64,000 nt of DNA from positions 4,278,001-4,342,000 of the forward strand of contig CM024753.1 of the NCBI GenBank assembly GCA_014218235.1, in the 5' to 3' direction. Numbering within the stretch: position 1 is the first letter of the stretch; each line of letters begins with the position of its first letter. Positions 48,067 through 59,297 of the stretch are shown here, piece by piece. The notes under the pieces are model-generated. The model ran no database searches and had not been told where the DNA came from. It was given only the letters and a program-made list of their open reading frames with translations. This DNA is from Colocasia esculenta. Lineage: Eukaryota; Streptophyta; Magnoliopsida; Alismatales; Araceae. The translations under genes were made by a program, and so were the position numbers.

Positions 48067-49410
48067 CATCCGTACAAAGCCTCATATGGTGCCAAACCAA
48101 TACTGGAGTGATAGCTATTATTATATGCAAACTCGACCAACGGCAAGTGAGCTGTCCACGACCCCTGCCACTCCAGACAGCAAGCTCTAAGCATGTCCTC
48201 CAAAGTCTGGATAGTCCACTCTGACTGACCGTCTGACTGAGGGTGGTAGGCGGAACTAAAAGCCAACTCTGTTCCCAAAGCTCTCTGGAAACTACGCCAG
48301 AACCCAGAAGTGAAGCGAGGATCCCTATCTGACATAATAGAGATCGGCACTCCATGCAAAGGAACAATCCGCTCTACGTACAATGCGGCCAACCTACTCA
48401 CACCCCAACTAGTCCTGACAGGCAAGAATCTGGCAGTCTTCGTCAATCTGTCCACAAGAACCCAAATGCTGTCAAAACCTCCAGCTGTCCTCGGCAAACC
48501 ATAAACAAAGTCAGTCGTCACATGGTCCCACTTCCACATCGGAATCTCTAACGGCTGCACAAGTCCTCCTGGACGCTGATGTTCGGCCTTCACCTGCTGA
48601 CAGACCAAACACCTAGCAACAAAAGCCGCTATGTCTCTCTTCATCCCAGGCCACCAAAACTGACGTCTCAACCTATGATACATCTTGGTCGACCCTGGAT
48701 GAATAGAGTACCTGGAACCATGTGCCTCCTGCAACACGACTCTCCTGATAGACTCCTCAACAGGAACATAGAGTCTATCTCGGAACCTAACAGTTCCGTC
48801 CTCGCAAAGCTCAACCTCTGGAAGAAGCAACACACTGCACAACTCGGGATCTGCCTGCTGAGCCTCAACAACCTGTCTCACAATGGCAAGAGCCGCTAAC
48901 AAACTGCCCAACACAAACTGTCGATGACTGGACGAAACTCTGAAAGACCCCTCTGTCGCAGACTGCCACAGCTGCCACTCTCTAAGCATCAGATGACTCA
49001 TCTGTGCTTTCCTACACAAGGCATCTGCAACTACATTCGCCTTTCCAGGCTTATACTTAATGCTGAAATCATAGTCTTTCAGATATTCCATCCATCGACG
49101 CTGCCTCATATTCAGATCCCTCTGAGAAAACACATATCTCAAACTCTGGTGGTCGGTACGGACTACAAAACTCACTCCGTATAGGTAAAGACGCCAAATC
49201 CTCAAAGCAAACACCACAACTGCAAGTTCTAGGTCGTGGGTCGGGTAACTCTCCTCGTGGGGCTTAAGCTGGCGAGACGCATAAGCCACCACCCGGCCTT
49301 GCTGCATCAAAACCGCACCCAAACTAACACCTGAAGCATCTGTGCAAACCTCAAAACCCTCCTCACCTGAAGGTAAGGCAAGAACTGGCGCTGACGTAAG
49401 CAGTCACTTC
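48066..49410 (-). pseudogene. Element F: RNase H and integrase
   Basis: The longest intact stretch of this element. RNase H shows FEVCTDASGVSLGAVLMQQG, YPTHDLELAVVVFALRIW, RTDHQSLRYVFSQRDL and NVVADALCRKA. Integrase shows SIHPGSTKMYHRL, CLVCQQVKAEHQRPGG, TTDFVYGLPRTAGG, WVLVDRLTKTARFLP, MSDRDPRFTSGFWRSF and HPQSDGQSEWTIQ, with the triad residues visible (the ERTIQ Arg is Trp here). It is open across about 440 codons. Upstream the frame is stopped at ELK-TGA near 49409, where the second F copy has CGA. Confidence 0.9.
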
Positions 49411-50220
49411 AACTCTATGAAGCTCTGCTCACACTGCTCGACCACACAAACGAAACTCCCTTTCTCGTCAACCGAGTCAAAGGTGCAGCAACCTGAGAAA
49501 AATCTCGAACAAATCTGCGGTAGTAACCTGCCAAACCCAGATAGCTACGAATCTCAGACACAGATCTGGGACTCTCCCACTGCAAAACTGCCTCAACCTT
49601 CGCTGGATCCACAGAAACTCCCTCACCTGAGATCACGTGCCCCAAAAAGTGAACCTGTTGTAGCCAAAACTCACACTTACTAAGTTTGGCGTACAACTGG
49701 TGCTCTCGCAAGGTCTGCAACACGATCCTCAGGTGCTCGGCGTGCTCCTCCTCCGAAGTGGAGTACACCAGAATGTCGTCAACAAACACTACGACAAACG
49801 GTCCAAGAACTGGTGGAACACCCAGTGCATCAGATCCATGAAGGCTGCTGGAGCATTGGTGAGCCCAAACGGCATCACCAAAAACTCAAAGTGTCCATAT
49901 CAGGTCCGAAAAGTAATCCTCTCAATATCAGAATCTCTAATCCGCAACTGATAGTAGCCTGACCTCAAGTCGATCTTCGAAAAGACACGAGCAGACTGAA
50001 GCTGATCAAAGAGATCATCAATCCTAGGCAAAGGATACCTATTCTTGATGGTCACTTGATTTAGCTTCCTATAATCAATACACAATCTCAGGCTACCATC
50101 CTTTTTCCGGACAAACAAAACAGGTGACCCCACGGAGAAAAGCTAGGACGAATATAGCCCTTCTCCACAACTCCTCAAGCTGTCTCTTCAACTCCCTCAA
50201 CTCTGCTGGTGCCATACGGT
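49411..50220 (-). pseudogene. Element F: reverse transcriptase (three frames)
   Basis: PVLFVRKKDGSLRLCIDYRKL, SARVFSKIDLRSGYYQLRI and, after a gap in frame, MFVDDILVYSTSEEEHAEHL and CEFWLQQVHFLGHVISGEG, then YLGLAGYYRRFVRDFSQVAAP. The catalytic Asp residues are present, but the frame changes between 49900 and 49790 and again near 49430. Confidence 0.9.
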
Positions 50221-51070
50221 ACGGTGTCTGTGCAAAAGGTACAGTGCCAGGAACCAACTCCACAGTAAACTCAATCTCTCTCTCTGGCAGTAGACCAGGC
50301 AACTCTTCCGGAAAAACATCCGGAAACTCACACACTACGGGAATGTCTCCCACTCCCGAGGCAATCTGGTCAAGAGTCACTGCAGAAAAGGAAACTACAC
50401 CCAGAACCAGAAGCAGTAACCTCCCTGCCCTCAAAGCAGAAACTAAAAAGCGAGAAGTAAGAGGTACGATACTCTGGAAGTAGAACGCCGCTTCCCCAGG
50501 TATCCGCAAGTGCACCCTCTTCTTCTGGTAATCCATCACTGCACCATACTGCTCTAACCAGTCCATACCCAAAATCACATCATAATCATGTAACTGCAAG
50601 CAAACAGACGAGCGCACAACCACTGATCCTGCATCTGCACAGGTACCTCCTCGAGACAGTAGGACGTAAGGACAAAGTACCCCGTCGGCAACTCTACTGC
50701 TAACTCAACAGACTCTCCCGAACTCAACTCTCCAAGGGAGTCTAAAAACCCTCAGACACAAAATAGTGAGAGGCACCGGAATCAAACAAAACTCTAGCTG
50801 CACAACCAAAAACTGAAACAGTACCTTCCACTAGGTGAGCTGCCTCCGCGTCTGCACGGGTCAAGTAAGTAACACGACCTCTACCTCTCGACCCACCAGA
50901 ACCTCCGGTCTGCTGACGCTGCTGCACAGGTGCCTGCTGCTGCTGCTGCTGCACTCGGGGCTGTGACTGGGTCTGCTGCTGCGGCACACGAGGTAGTAAC
51001 GAATAATCTCGCGCCATATGACCCATCTGGTCACACCGGTAATACTGACCAGCAAAAGTACGCCATACCT
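50221..51070 (-). pseudogene. Element F: zinc knuckle and protease
   Basis: The knuckle region near 51010-51060 reads YYRCDQMGHMARDY, so two of the expected Cys positions are Tyr. A Gln-rich tract follows, then TYLTRADAEAAHLVEGTVSV and VLFDSGASHYFVSEGF with the retropepsin DSGA. After a frame change, YDVILGMDWLEQYGAVMDYQ and PDVFPEELPGLLPEREIEF lead into RT. Confidence 0.85.
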
Positions 51071-52064
51071 GCTGCGAAGGCTGACCTGTCGGCTGCTGAA
51101 CACTCCCAACCGACTGCTGTCTCTGCTCTGCCTGCCTCCTATCACGCCGAAACTTCCTCCGAGATCTCGACTTCGCCGTCGTCCCAGTAGAAGTGGACGC
51201 GTAGGAAGTCGTAGTCCTCGGGGTCGTCTGTACACTACCCTGCTACTGTCGAGGCTGAGAAGAAACTACCTGTGTCTGAACCTCTGCACTCCGAGCACGG
51301 TCCGTAAGGTATCTGCCTCCAACGCTGCCGCTGTCTGATAGGCCGCATCCAAGTCTGTGACACGAGCAACTATCAGCGCCTGCCTGAGCTCTGGCTCAAG
51401 CCCCTCACGAACTGCTGAGTCCTCAGACCCTCATCTGCCATAATCTGCGGAGCATAACGCCCTAGCTCTACAAATCTGGCCTGTACTGCACTACAGTAAA
51501 GTCCCTCTGCTGCAAGTCCAGAAACTGGTACAACCTCTCCGTCCGGACGTAGGTAGAACAGAAGGCTCTCTCAAAAGAAACGATAACTCCTGCCACAGAA
51601 TCTGTCTAAGTGGACGAGACTGAAAAGTAGTCTCCCACTCAGCGGACCACCAAGTCAATGCCTGCGCCTTAACTGGTAACTGGCTAGCAGCACTCGCTCC
51701 TCTGGAACACACTCCATGGAACGAAAAGTCCGCTCCACTGCATCTAATCACGCCCGCACTGCATCTGGATCAGGCTGGCCCAAAAACTGAGGGGCTGAAA
51801 CTGCATGAACTCCCTCAATACCCTCCCAGTACCACCCTGAGGTACCGGCGCATCACGGTGCTGCGCAACAAACTGAGCCATCTCCTCAAGAAATCGAGTC
51901 ATGTCTAATCCCTGAGCTACCTGAGGTGGAGGTGGCGGCGGAGAAATACCACTATGTGCATCCTGTGGCAAAGGCTGCGTCTGCTGTGGTGGCGGAGCGT
52001 CTCCAGCCTCCTGACGAGTCGTCTGCTCAGCCACTCCCTCTCTAGGACGTCGCCTAGGCGCCAT
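51071..52064 (-). pseudogene. Element F: gag (frameshifted)
   Basis: Starts MAPRRRPREGVAEQTTRQ, followed by a Pro/Gln-rich stretch and DMTRFLEEMAQFVAQHRD. A later fragment QALTWWSAEWETTFQSRPL is the tryptophan-rich part of the capsid. Multiple small indels break it between 51250 and 51800. The start is chosen because it is the first Met after the PBS with Gag-like downstream sequence. Confidence 0.8.
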
Positions 52065-52197
52065 AGAACTATACACAGAACAAAAATATACACACATAAA
52101 TACACTAACTAACTCCGGGTTAAATAGCTGCAGTTGTACTCTTTATACTCTGAGTGAACATGATGGGTATTTTCTTATATATATCTCATCAGACCAG

Positions 52198-52209
52198 GCT
52201 CTGATACCA
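52198..52209 (-). other. Primer binding site of element F
   Basis: The minus strand reads TGGTATCAGAGC followed by CTGGTCTGATG, three bases from the 5' LTR. Confidence 0.9.
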
Positions 52210-52212
52210 AAC

Positions 52213-53015
52213 TGTAACGACCCAGAATCCGCATTACCAGTAAGAACCAGTAACCCGAATTCTGACCCGCTAACCCACGAGACAAGCTCGGAAGGGTAGG
52301 AAGTGCAAGTCAGCGAGGAGACTATATGTAAGAAGATACACACCATGTAAAGCTGTAAAATTCCACTATATGAACATAACATATACAACTCAGAGTCTGA
52401 GCAAGGTACAGAGTACAGAAGTACAACAAAAAGTACTACTCACTGCAGCTAAGGAGCACCAACACGGAGTGGCTAGACTCGCCTGGAACGGGAGTCGACG
52501 AAGACCCACCTGAAAGGGAGGGGAGTGAGTCTCAAGAAAAGAGACCCAGTAGGGAAAAGTAACCCCACCGGCTACAGAACTAAAGTGCGGAAAGTAAAAA
52601 CAGAAGTAAACACATCGCACCACAACACAAAACTGTAAACCTCGCGGCTCAGTAACACACACCCACACACACAGTAAGTAGGACTCAGCTAGGGTCTGTG
52701 GCTCGGCGTCCTGTCACCACAGAGGCTCTCAACCCCAACCACGTGTGCACACTACAGACGCTCTCTCTCGCGTCTGGTCCACGACCGATTTTCCCCTACG
52801 CCTGACCCTAGCGGTAGAGAAGGGGCTCCACGGAGACCGGCTCGAAACCACCACAAGGAGTACGCACAGGACAGAGTCGCACTCGGCGTCTGGCTCACTA
52901 GCGGGAACAACCACACACACTAGTCATCTAGACGGAGTTGCACCCACGCCTAGGAAACACAACAGAAATGGGCACGCGGTAACGCAACGCGCGTACACAG
53001 ACGGAACACACACTC
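52213..53015 (-). repeat. 5' LTR of element F, segment 1 (LTR 3' end)
   Basis: Matches 45577 onward with small indels. It is cut by solo LTR E with CACTC at 53011-53015. Confidence 0.9.
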
Positions 53016-53669
53016 TGTAATACCCTCAATTTTAAATACCATGTTTACTTAGAAATTCTTGTTTATGCAAACGATTAGGTTTCAATTGTGTTGGTATTTA
53101 GGATTAAGGGTATGTTTAAGATACTTTATCATACCCGGTACTACTTTCGGGCGTGCGCACCCCGACAGGGCGACACCGGAAAACTATAACGAAAAATAAA
53201 AGGGAACACCATAATTCTTAGAAATTGTGGAGATATCAAATATGTAATTATCCGGAATTTTTGACGAAGATTTGAGATTAAGTCGACGCAACTATTTTCC
53301 GGGCGATTTTCACCCAGTAGAAAGAAATTCTAAAAATTTAATAAAAATTATGACAATTAGTAAAACCTTCATATTAGTCTATGGTTGAAATTTCAACACA
53401 AACGGACGTCGTTTGAACACCTTTACATAGGGATTATTGGGCAGCTGAATAAGGATCAATTACGGGATGGATTTTTGGGTGATTTACGTGTGAGGCTTAG
53501 GAGAAGCCAACACAATTAGGATAAGGATGGAGCTTGAGTTTAAACTATTTTGAGGTGGATGAGGTGTAGGTGTGAGATTGGAAGCATGGGCCATGTGTAA
53601 ACAGTAAAAACCCATGGGTTTTACGGTTTACACCTGTGCGTTTACGTGTTCCCTTGCATGGGAACCTAG

Positions 53670-53682
53670 TTTGGCTATAAAA
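53670..53682 (+). promoter_or_regulatory. TATA box of LTR E
   Basis: TTTGGCTATAAAAGCC, with a CT-rich leader about 30 nt downstream. Confidence 0.6.
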
Positions 53683-54544
53683 GCCACTCCCTCTGCTGAG
53701 TTCGATCCTTTCTACTCTTTGGTTTCTGTCCCTGTTCTTCTCTTCTCTACTCTTGGCTGCTAGAAGGGTTGTGGAGGAGCTCTTGAACTGTTGCTGGGGA
53801 GCTATTGCCGTGCATCTACAACTGCACCCACCTCTGCCCCTATTTCTCTGTAGCTGCTTCTTCTTCTTTGGTGTTAACTTGCTGTTGAAGTAGCTGTCGT
53901 GTCTAGCAAGGCATCAATTTGGGAGGAAGCTCTTCTTCCACTAAGTTAAACTCTTTCACCAAGATCAAGTGGAAGCTTTCTTGCTTAGCAAGGTAGGTTT
54001 CATCTTCCATTGATTCAGTTCTGTCCCCCTCACATGATAAGAAAATCTTCTTGATAAGCATACAAGATGATACACTGAAGCTATTCTATTTTCTTTCAGT
54101 TTGGTAACACGTTCTTAATGGGAGAAGAACAACCTTGTTCACTCTAAAGACTATTTCTATCTCTTCTTCCACTTGATTCATGTTTATATTATAGAGCCTT
54201 GATGGAAATTTCGATATCTTAGAACATTGTGATTTCTTTCCGTCTAGATGTTGTACCTCAAACCTGATTTTGGAGCATTAAATACCTTGAGTTTGAGAGT
54301 TTATCTTGTGGAAATCTTCCATATAATCCTTGTATAAGGACCATATTTCTAGTACTATGTCATGCTAGTTTCTAGCTAAACTAGTTTGAATTGCAACCTC
54401 TTGTTTCTCCCATTTGTTTAGCTTATAAACCACTGTGGGAACTACAATTAGACTCTTCAAATTGATATAAATCATGCCTTGATTATAAGTTCCAATGTTA
54501 GAGTTTTAGGATGAATACAAAGTCCCTTATGCAAGAAAATTGGC

Positions 54545-54735
54545 GGCTGTCGACAGGCAGCTCATAGCTGTCAACAGGCCAGCCTTCCTGAACTCAGGAA
54601 TAACTGGGACTGTGTGCATCTGTCGACAGCCATCTTTCATCTGTCGACAGACATAGTCCCAGATACTACAGTCCAGCAAGTGATGTTCTGTCTGCAGCCA
54701 TCTGTCGCAGGCCCTTCTTGGCTGTCGACAGGTGC
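54545..54735. repeat. Three pairs of CTGTCGACAG palindromes in LTR E
   Basis: Pairs have 13-nt spacers; two of the six words are altered (GTCAACAG, GTCGCAG). The arrangement is like that in LTR C although the surrounding sequence differs. Confidence 0.88.
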
Positions 54736-56043
54736 AGCCTGATTTGAATTTCTGCACCATTTCTTGTCTAAATTCATGTTAGAACTTCATCCTAAAAGCA
54801 AGGAAGTTACCTTCATTACCTTGGTATTTATTGTCATACTACCTCAAAGTTTACCCACATTATGTACCTTAATCTCCCTTAAGTTATTCTTAAAGTTAGC
54901 AATTACGAATAGTACTCCGATTGAGTCTATTCTTCGAGGTTCGTAATGAAGGTTATAAACTTGACCACTTGAGAGTTCATATGTTTGAAAACCTCATGAG
55001 ATGTGAATAATTTGTGATGACCATTATGAATCTTCATTTTCTTTTGGATTCTTATATGATTCAAATCTTCTAAGTTATTGGCTTGAGTCATAACCCTGTC
55101 TCAACCAATTGTCTTTCTTATATTATTGAACTCCGAACAACTTTGTCACCAAGATATCTGTATTTATCTCAATCAAAACTACCTTTGGATTTCCAATCTC
55201 TGTTATGCTCATGAAAAGAAATTTATGATATGAAGACAGTGTTCTCTTCAAAGAGGGTTTAGGATCACTTGTGGTAGCACCAGCCCTTATGATCAGCTGA
55301 GGGCGACAGTTTGTAGGTAAATCCAAGTCAATGGACTGACGATGGTGGGTAATAACCCCGTTCTTGCGCAATGAACAAGATCTAGGTGCTGGAATCGCCT
55401 AGGCACTGAGGATGGTAAATTACGTCTATATAGTAACCTCTTGAGAGCAGTGATGCCTGTCAAGTTTGTTCCGAAATTAAGTTATGATATGAATTTTGAA
55501 AGACAAATATGACTTTGTTCTAATATTCGTTTGAGCCCTCATGAAATTAATTGGGCTATATGTTTCTGTTAAGTATGAAATTCATGAGCAATTATGTTTG
55601 ATCCATATATGCACCATTTGAATATTCATTCAGCTCTGCAAATGAAAATCCTACGCTATGTTTACTGATACCTACTGAGTCCTACCGACTCACGCCTTTG
55701 TTTCCCCAAACCTTCAGATTGAAGGTGTGTATAATCTCAGCTACATGTGAATCCTAATTCGCTGCGGACGATGAAGAGTGAAGAAGAATAATGTAGTTTA
55801 GTAGTTTCTTTTAGTTGATAATGTATTAAGAGAGAGAGAGAAAATGTCTTTTGTAAATAATAAGTGTTGCTACTTTGTCACATTGAATATTATAATGTGT
55901 TCGAAGATACCTTTGTGAAGTTTGCCAGATTTGTGCATTGCGGCGGATATATCTACCATAACGAGAGTTTGTCAGCGTAACCCTCTTCCGATGAAAGGTT
56001 TCGTATGTGTTTGTGTGATGTCGGAGGAGGGTGTTACACACTC

Positions 56044-57087
56044 AACGTCTGAAACCCCGTACAGTAAGTAAACACCTCGTGTCACAATCAACTACTCTAT
56101 GCACAGGCGGAGTCACACTCTAAGCCTGGCCCACATGTGTAAACAGGGCGGACATCACATGTTAATCGCCTTGAAACACAACACTTAAATCTGCTGGGAC
56201 ACAGGAGATTAACGGCCATATCGATTGCCGCCAATAAGGAGTAAACGGCACTCCTCATGTCGTTAACTCTGACTTAACGGCCATCGACCATGTCGTCAAT
56301 ATCACCCCTTGAAGATCTCAACGTCAACAGATGTGGACATTAAGCTCTTTAGTCCCCTAAACCCAGAACTGAACCGAATTAGTTCAATTGGGCAGAATTA
56401 CCCAACAGAACTCCGACTGATGGAGGGAAACACTTCCTCTCATCAACCTACACTACCAGATCTTCTAATTTAAACAATCAAACGCCTAGATTGCCCAGAA
56501 CACCCAAAATTCCGGTATGGTACAACCCAACCCTAAACCACAATTTGCACACTGATTTACACAAATTAGCATGCTGGATTGCTAAGGAGGGTTGTAGGAG
56601 TTAAGTCCCTACCTCAGAACGCTTTATAAACCCCCAAACAGCCACTAATCACGCCGGAACCCCCCGAAGACTCCGCGCGAATCACACCAATTCCTCGCGT
56701 TTCCCGCCCGATCAAGCACTGCCACGTGATCCAGGGTCTTCCCACGAGCTCCCATCAACCATCAGAAGCTGAGGAAAAAGAGAAAAGCAAAGGTGGAGGA
56801 AAGGAGAGGAAAGGAGAAGGAAAAACTCTGCTCTCGGGCTGCCCTATTTCAACAGGTCTGACCAGTTGACGTCAACATCACTAGTCGCCTACTGAACCGC
56901 CAAAGTCTTGACCTCCAGATCTCTGGTCGTTGAGTTCAACCTCAAACGTCCACATCGCTGGACGCTGACACCAAGTCAACAGCTGGCCCTGGCCGTCAAC
57001 CCCAAGTCAACGACAATGGTCTTGTCGTCGACCACACAGAACCTCTAAAAGACCCAATAAGGATCCGCAAAGACCCGAGACCTTACA
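56044..57087 (-). repeat. 5' LTR of element F, segment 2 (LTR 5' end)
   Basis: Resumes at AACGTCTGAAACCCCGTAC, matching 46379 onward. Palindrome clusters are at 56213-56345 and 56865-57035. Confidence 0.9.
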
Positions 57088-57091
57088 GGTC

Positions 57092-57456
57092 GGGTGCATG
57101 GATTAGATAGAGATTCAAAGAATTAATTCTCCCTCATGGGAGATCAAAATAGAGCAAAACTATGGGCGTTTGAAAGCTAATACGATGCAATATATATGAG
57201 AATTTTCTCATGGCATGAGAATAAGTACATGCGGGGGTATAGAGGAAACATGAGGATTCAAGTTCATGGTAACAACAGGGATTCAAGCAATTAATTCGCC
57301 CAACTGGACAAGCGAAATACAACGAGACGAGAGGGCTTTTGAAGAGGTTCATGAAGTCTACCTAGGGTAATTTTTACACGAATTTAGCTTGAGAGATTGC
57401 CTACCTTTCGTTGCAAGAATGCAAAGCTAGGGTTTTTGATGAAGAACGAGGTGAAA
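57092..57456 (-). mobile_element. LTR of family G, segment 3
   Basis: Continues the sequence left of 45573 after element F. It contains TTTGAAAGCTAATACGATG and ATGAGAATTTTCTCATGGCATG, near-duplicates of a block at about 45490-45540, so G has an internal duplication here. Confidence 0.5.
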
Positions 57457-59271
57457 TTTAACGACCCAGAATCCGCATTACCAGTAAGAACCAGTAACCC
57501 GAATTCTGACCCGCTAACCCACGAGACAAGCTCGGAAGGGTAGGAAGTGAATGTCCGAGGAGACTATATGTAAGAAGATACACACCATGCAAAGCTGTAA
57601 AATTTCACTATACATGAACATAACATGTACAACTCAGAGTCTGAGCAAGGTACATATTACAGAAGTACAACAAAAAGTACTACTCACTGCAGCTAAGGAG
57701 CACCAACACCGGAGTGGCTAGACTTGCCTGGAACGGGAGTCGACGAAGACCCACCTGAAAGGGAGGGGAGTGAGTCTCAAGAAAAGAGACCCAGTAGGGA
57801 AAAGTAACCCCACCGGCTACAGAACTAAAGTGCGGAAAGTAAAAACAGAAGTAAACACATCGCACCACAACACAAAACTGTAAACCTCGCGGCTCAGTAA
57901 CACACACTCACACACACAGTAAGTAGGACTCAGCTAGGGTCTGTGGCTCGGCGTCCCGTCACCACAGAGGCTCTCAACCCCAGCCACGTGTGCACACTAC
58001 AGACGCTTTCTCTCGCGTCTGGTCCACGACCGGTTTTCCCCTACGCCTGACCCTAGCGGTAGAGAAGGGGCTCCACGGAGACCGGCTCGAAACCACCACA
58101 AGGAGTACGCACAGGACAGAGTCGCACTCGGCATCCTGACTCACTAGCGGGGAACAACCACACACTAGTCTTCTAGACGGAGTCGCACCCACGCCTAGGA
58201 AACACAACAGAAACGGGCACGCGGTAACGCAACGCGCGTACAACAGACGGAACACACTCAACGTCTGAAACCCCGTACAGTAAGTAAACACCTCGTGTCA
58301 CAATCAACTACTCATATGCACAGGCAGAGTCACACTCTAAGCCTGGCCCACATGTGTAAACAGGGCGGACGTCACTTGTCAATCGCCTTGAAACACAAAA
58401 CTCAAGTCTGCTGGGACATAGGAGATTAACGGCCATATGGATTGCCGCCAATATAAAGTAAATGGCACTCAGTATGTCGTTAACCCTAACTCAACGATCA
58501 TCGACCATGTCGTTAATATCACCCCTGAAGATCTCAACATCAACAGATGTGGACGTTAAGCTCTTCAGTCCCCTAAACTCAGAACTGAGCCGAATCAGTT
58601 CAATTGGGCAGAATCACCCAACAGAACTCCGACTGATGGAGGGAAATACTTCCTCTCATCAATTTATACTACCAGAATTTCAGAAAACAAGTGATTCAGC
58701 TCTTGAATCACTCAAAACACCCAAAAATCCCGGCATGCTATAACCCAACCCTAAACCACGATTTGCACACTGATTTACACAAATTAGCATGCTGGTTTGT
58801 TAAGGAGGGTTATAGGAGTTAAGTCCCTACCTCAGAACGCTTTAATAACCCCCAAACAGCCACTAATCGCGCCGGAACCCCCCGAAGACTCTGCGCGAAT
58901 CACACCAAATCCTCGCGTTTCCCGCCCGATCAAGCACCGCCACGCGATGTAGGGCCTTCCCACGAGCTCCCATCAACCATCAGAAGCTATGGAAATAGAG
59001 AAAGGCAAAGGTGGAGGGAAGGAGAGGAAATGAGAAGGAAAAACTCTGCTCTCGGGCTGCCCTATTTCAACAGGTCCGACCAGTTGACGTCCACATCTCC
59101 AGCCGCCTACTGAACCGCCAAAGACTTGACGTCCAGATCACTGGTCGTTGAGTTCAACTACAAACGTCCACATCGCTGGACGCTGACACCAAGTCAACGG
59201 CTAGCCCTGGCCGTCAACCCACAGAACCTTAATAAGACCCATAAGGATCCACTAAAACCCGAGACCTTACA
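57457..59271 (-). repeat. 3' LTR of second F copy (F2)
   Basis: Matches the 3' LTR of F. The first bases read TTTAACGACCC, so the terminal TG has become TT. Palindrome clusters are at 58425-58560 and 59085-59215. It ends GAGACCTTACA at 59271. Confidence 0.88.
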
Positions 59272-59286
59272 GCCCTCCCCCTTAGG
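59272..59286 (-). other. Polypurine tract of F2
   Basis: The minus strand reads TAAGGGGGAGGGC next to the LTR start. Confidence 0.85.
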
Positions 59287-59297
59287 GAATTTTGCCC

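Larger units (their letters stand above)
53016..56038 (+). mobile_element. Solo LTR E (3023 bp), TSD CACTC
   Basis: Starts TGTAATACCCTC and ends GGAGGGTGTTACA, between CACTC at 53011-53015 and 56039-56043. A TATA box lies near 53675 (GGCTATAAAAGCC). TACTGAGTC-CTACC-GACTCACGCC at 55670 is followed by CTTCAGATTG. No coding region, PBS or PPT is present. Confidence 0.88.
45577..57087 (-). mobile_element. Element F: chromovirus with both LTRs, minus strand
   Basis: The plus-strand ends are TGTAACGACCCAG (45577) and GAGACCTTACA (57087), flanked by GGTC at 45573-45576 and 57088-57091. From right to left: 5' LTR (with solo LTR E), PBS, gag, protease, RT, RNase H, integrase, chromodomain, PPT and 3' LTR. 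LTR lengths are 1847 and 1836 bp after removing E, differing by small indels. The polyprotein has many frameshifts. The 4-bp target repeat is shorter than that of the other elements. Confidence 0.88.
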
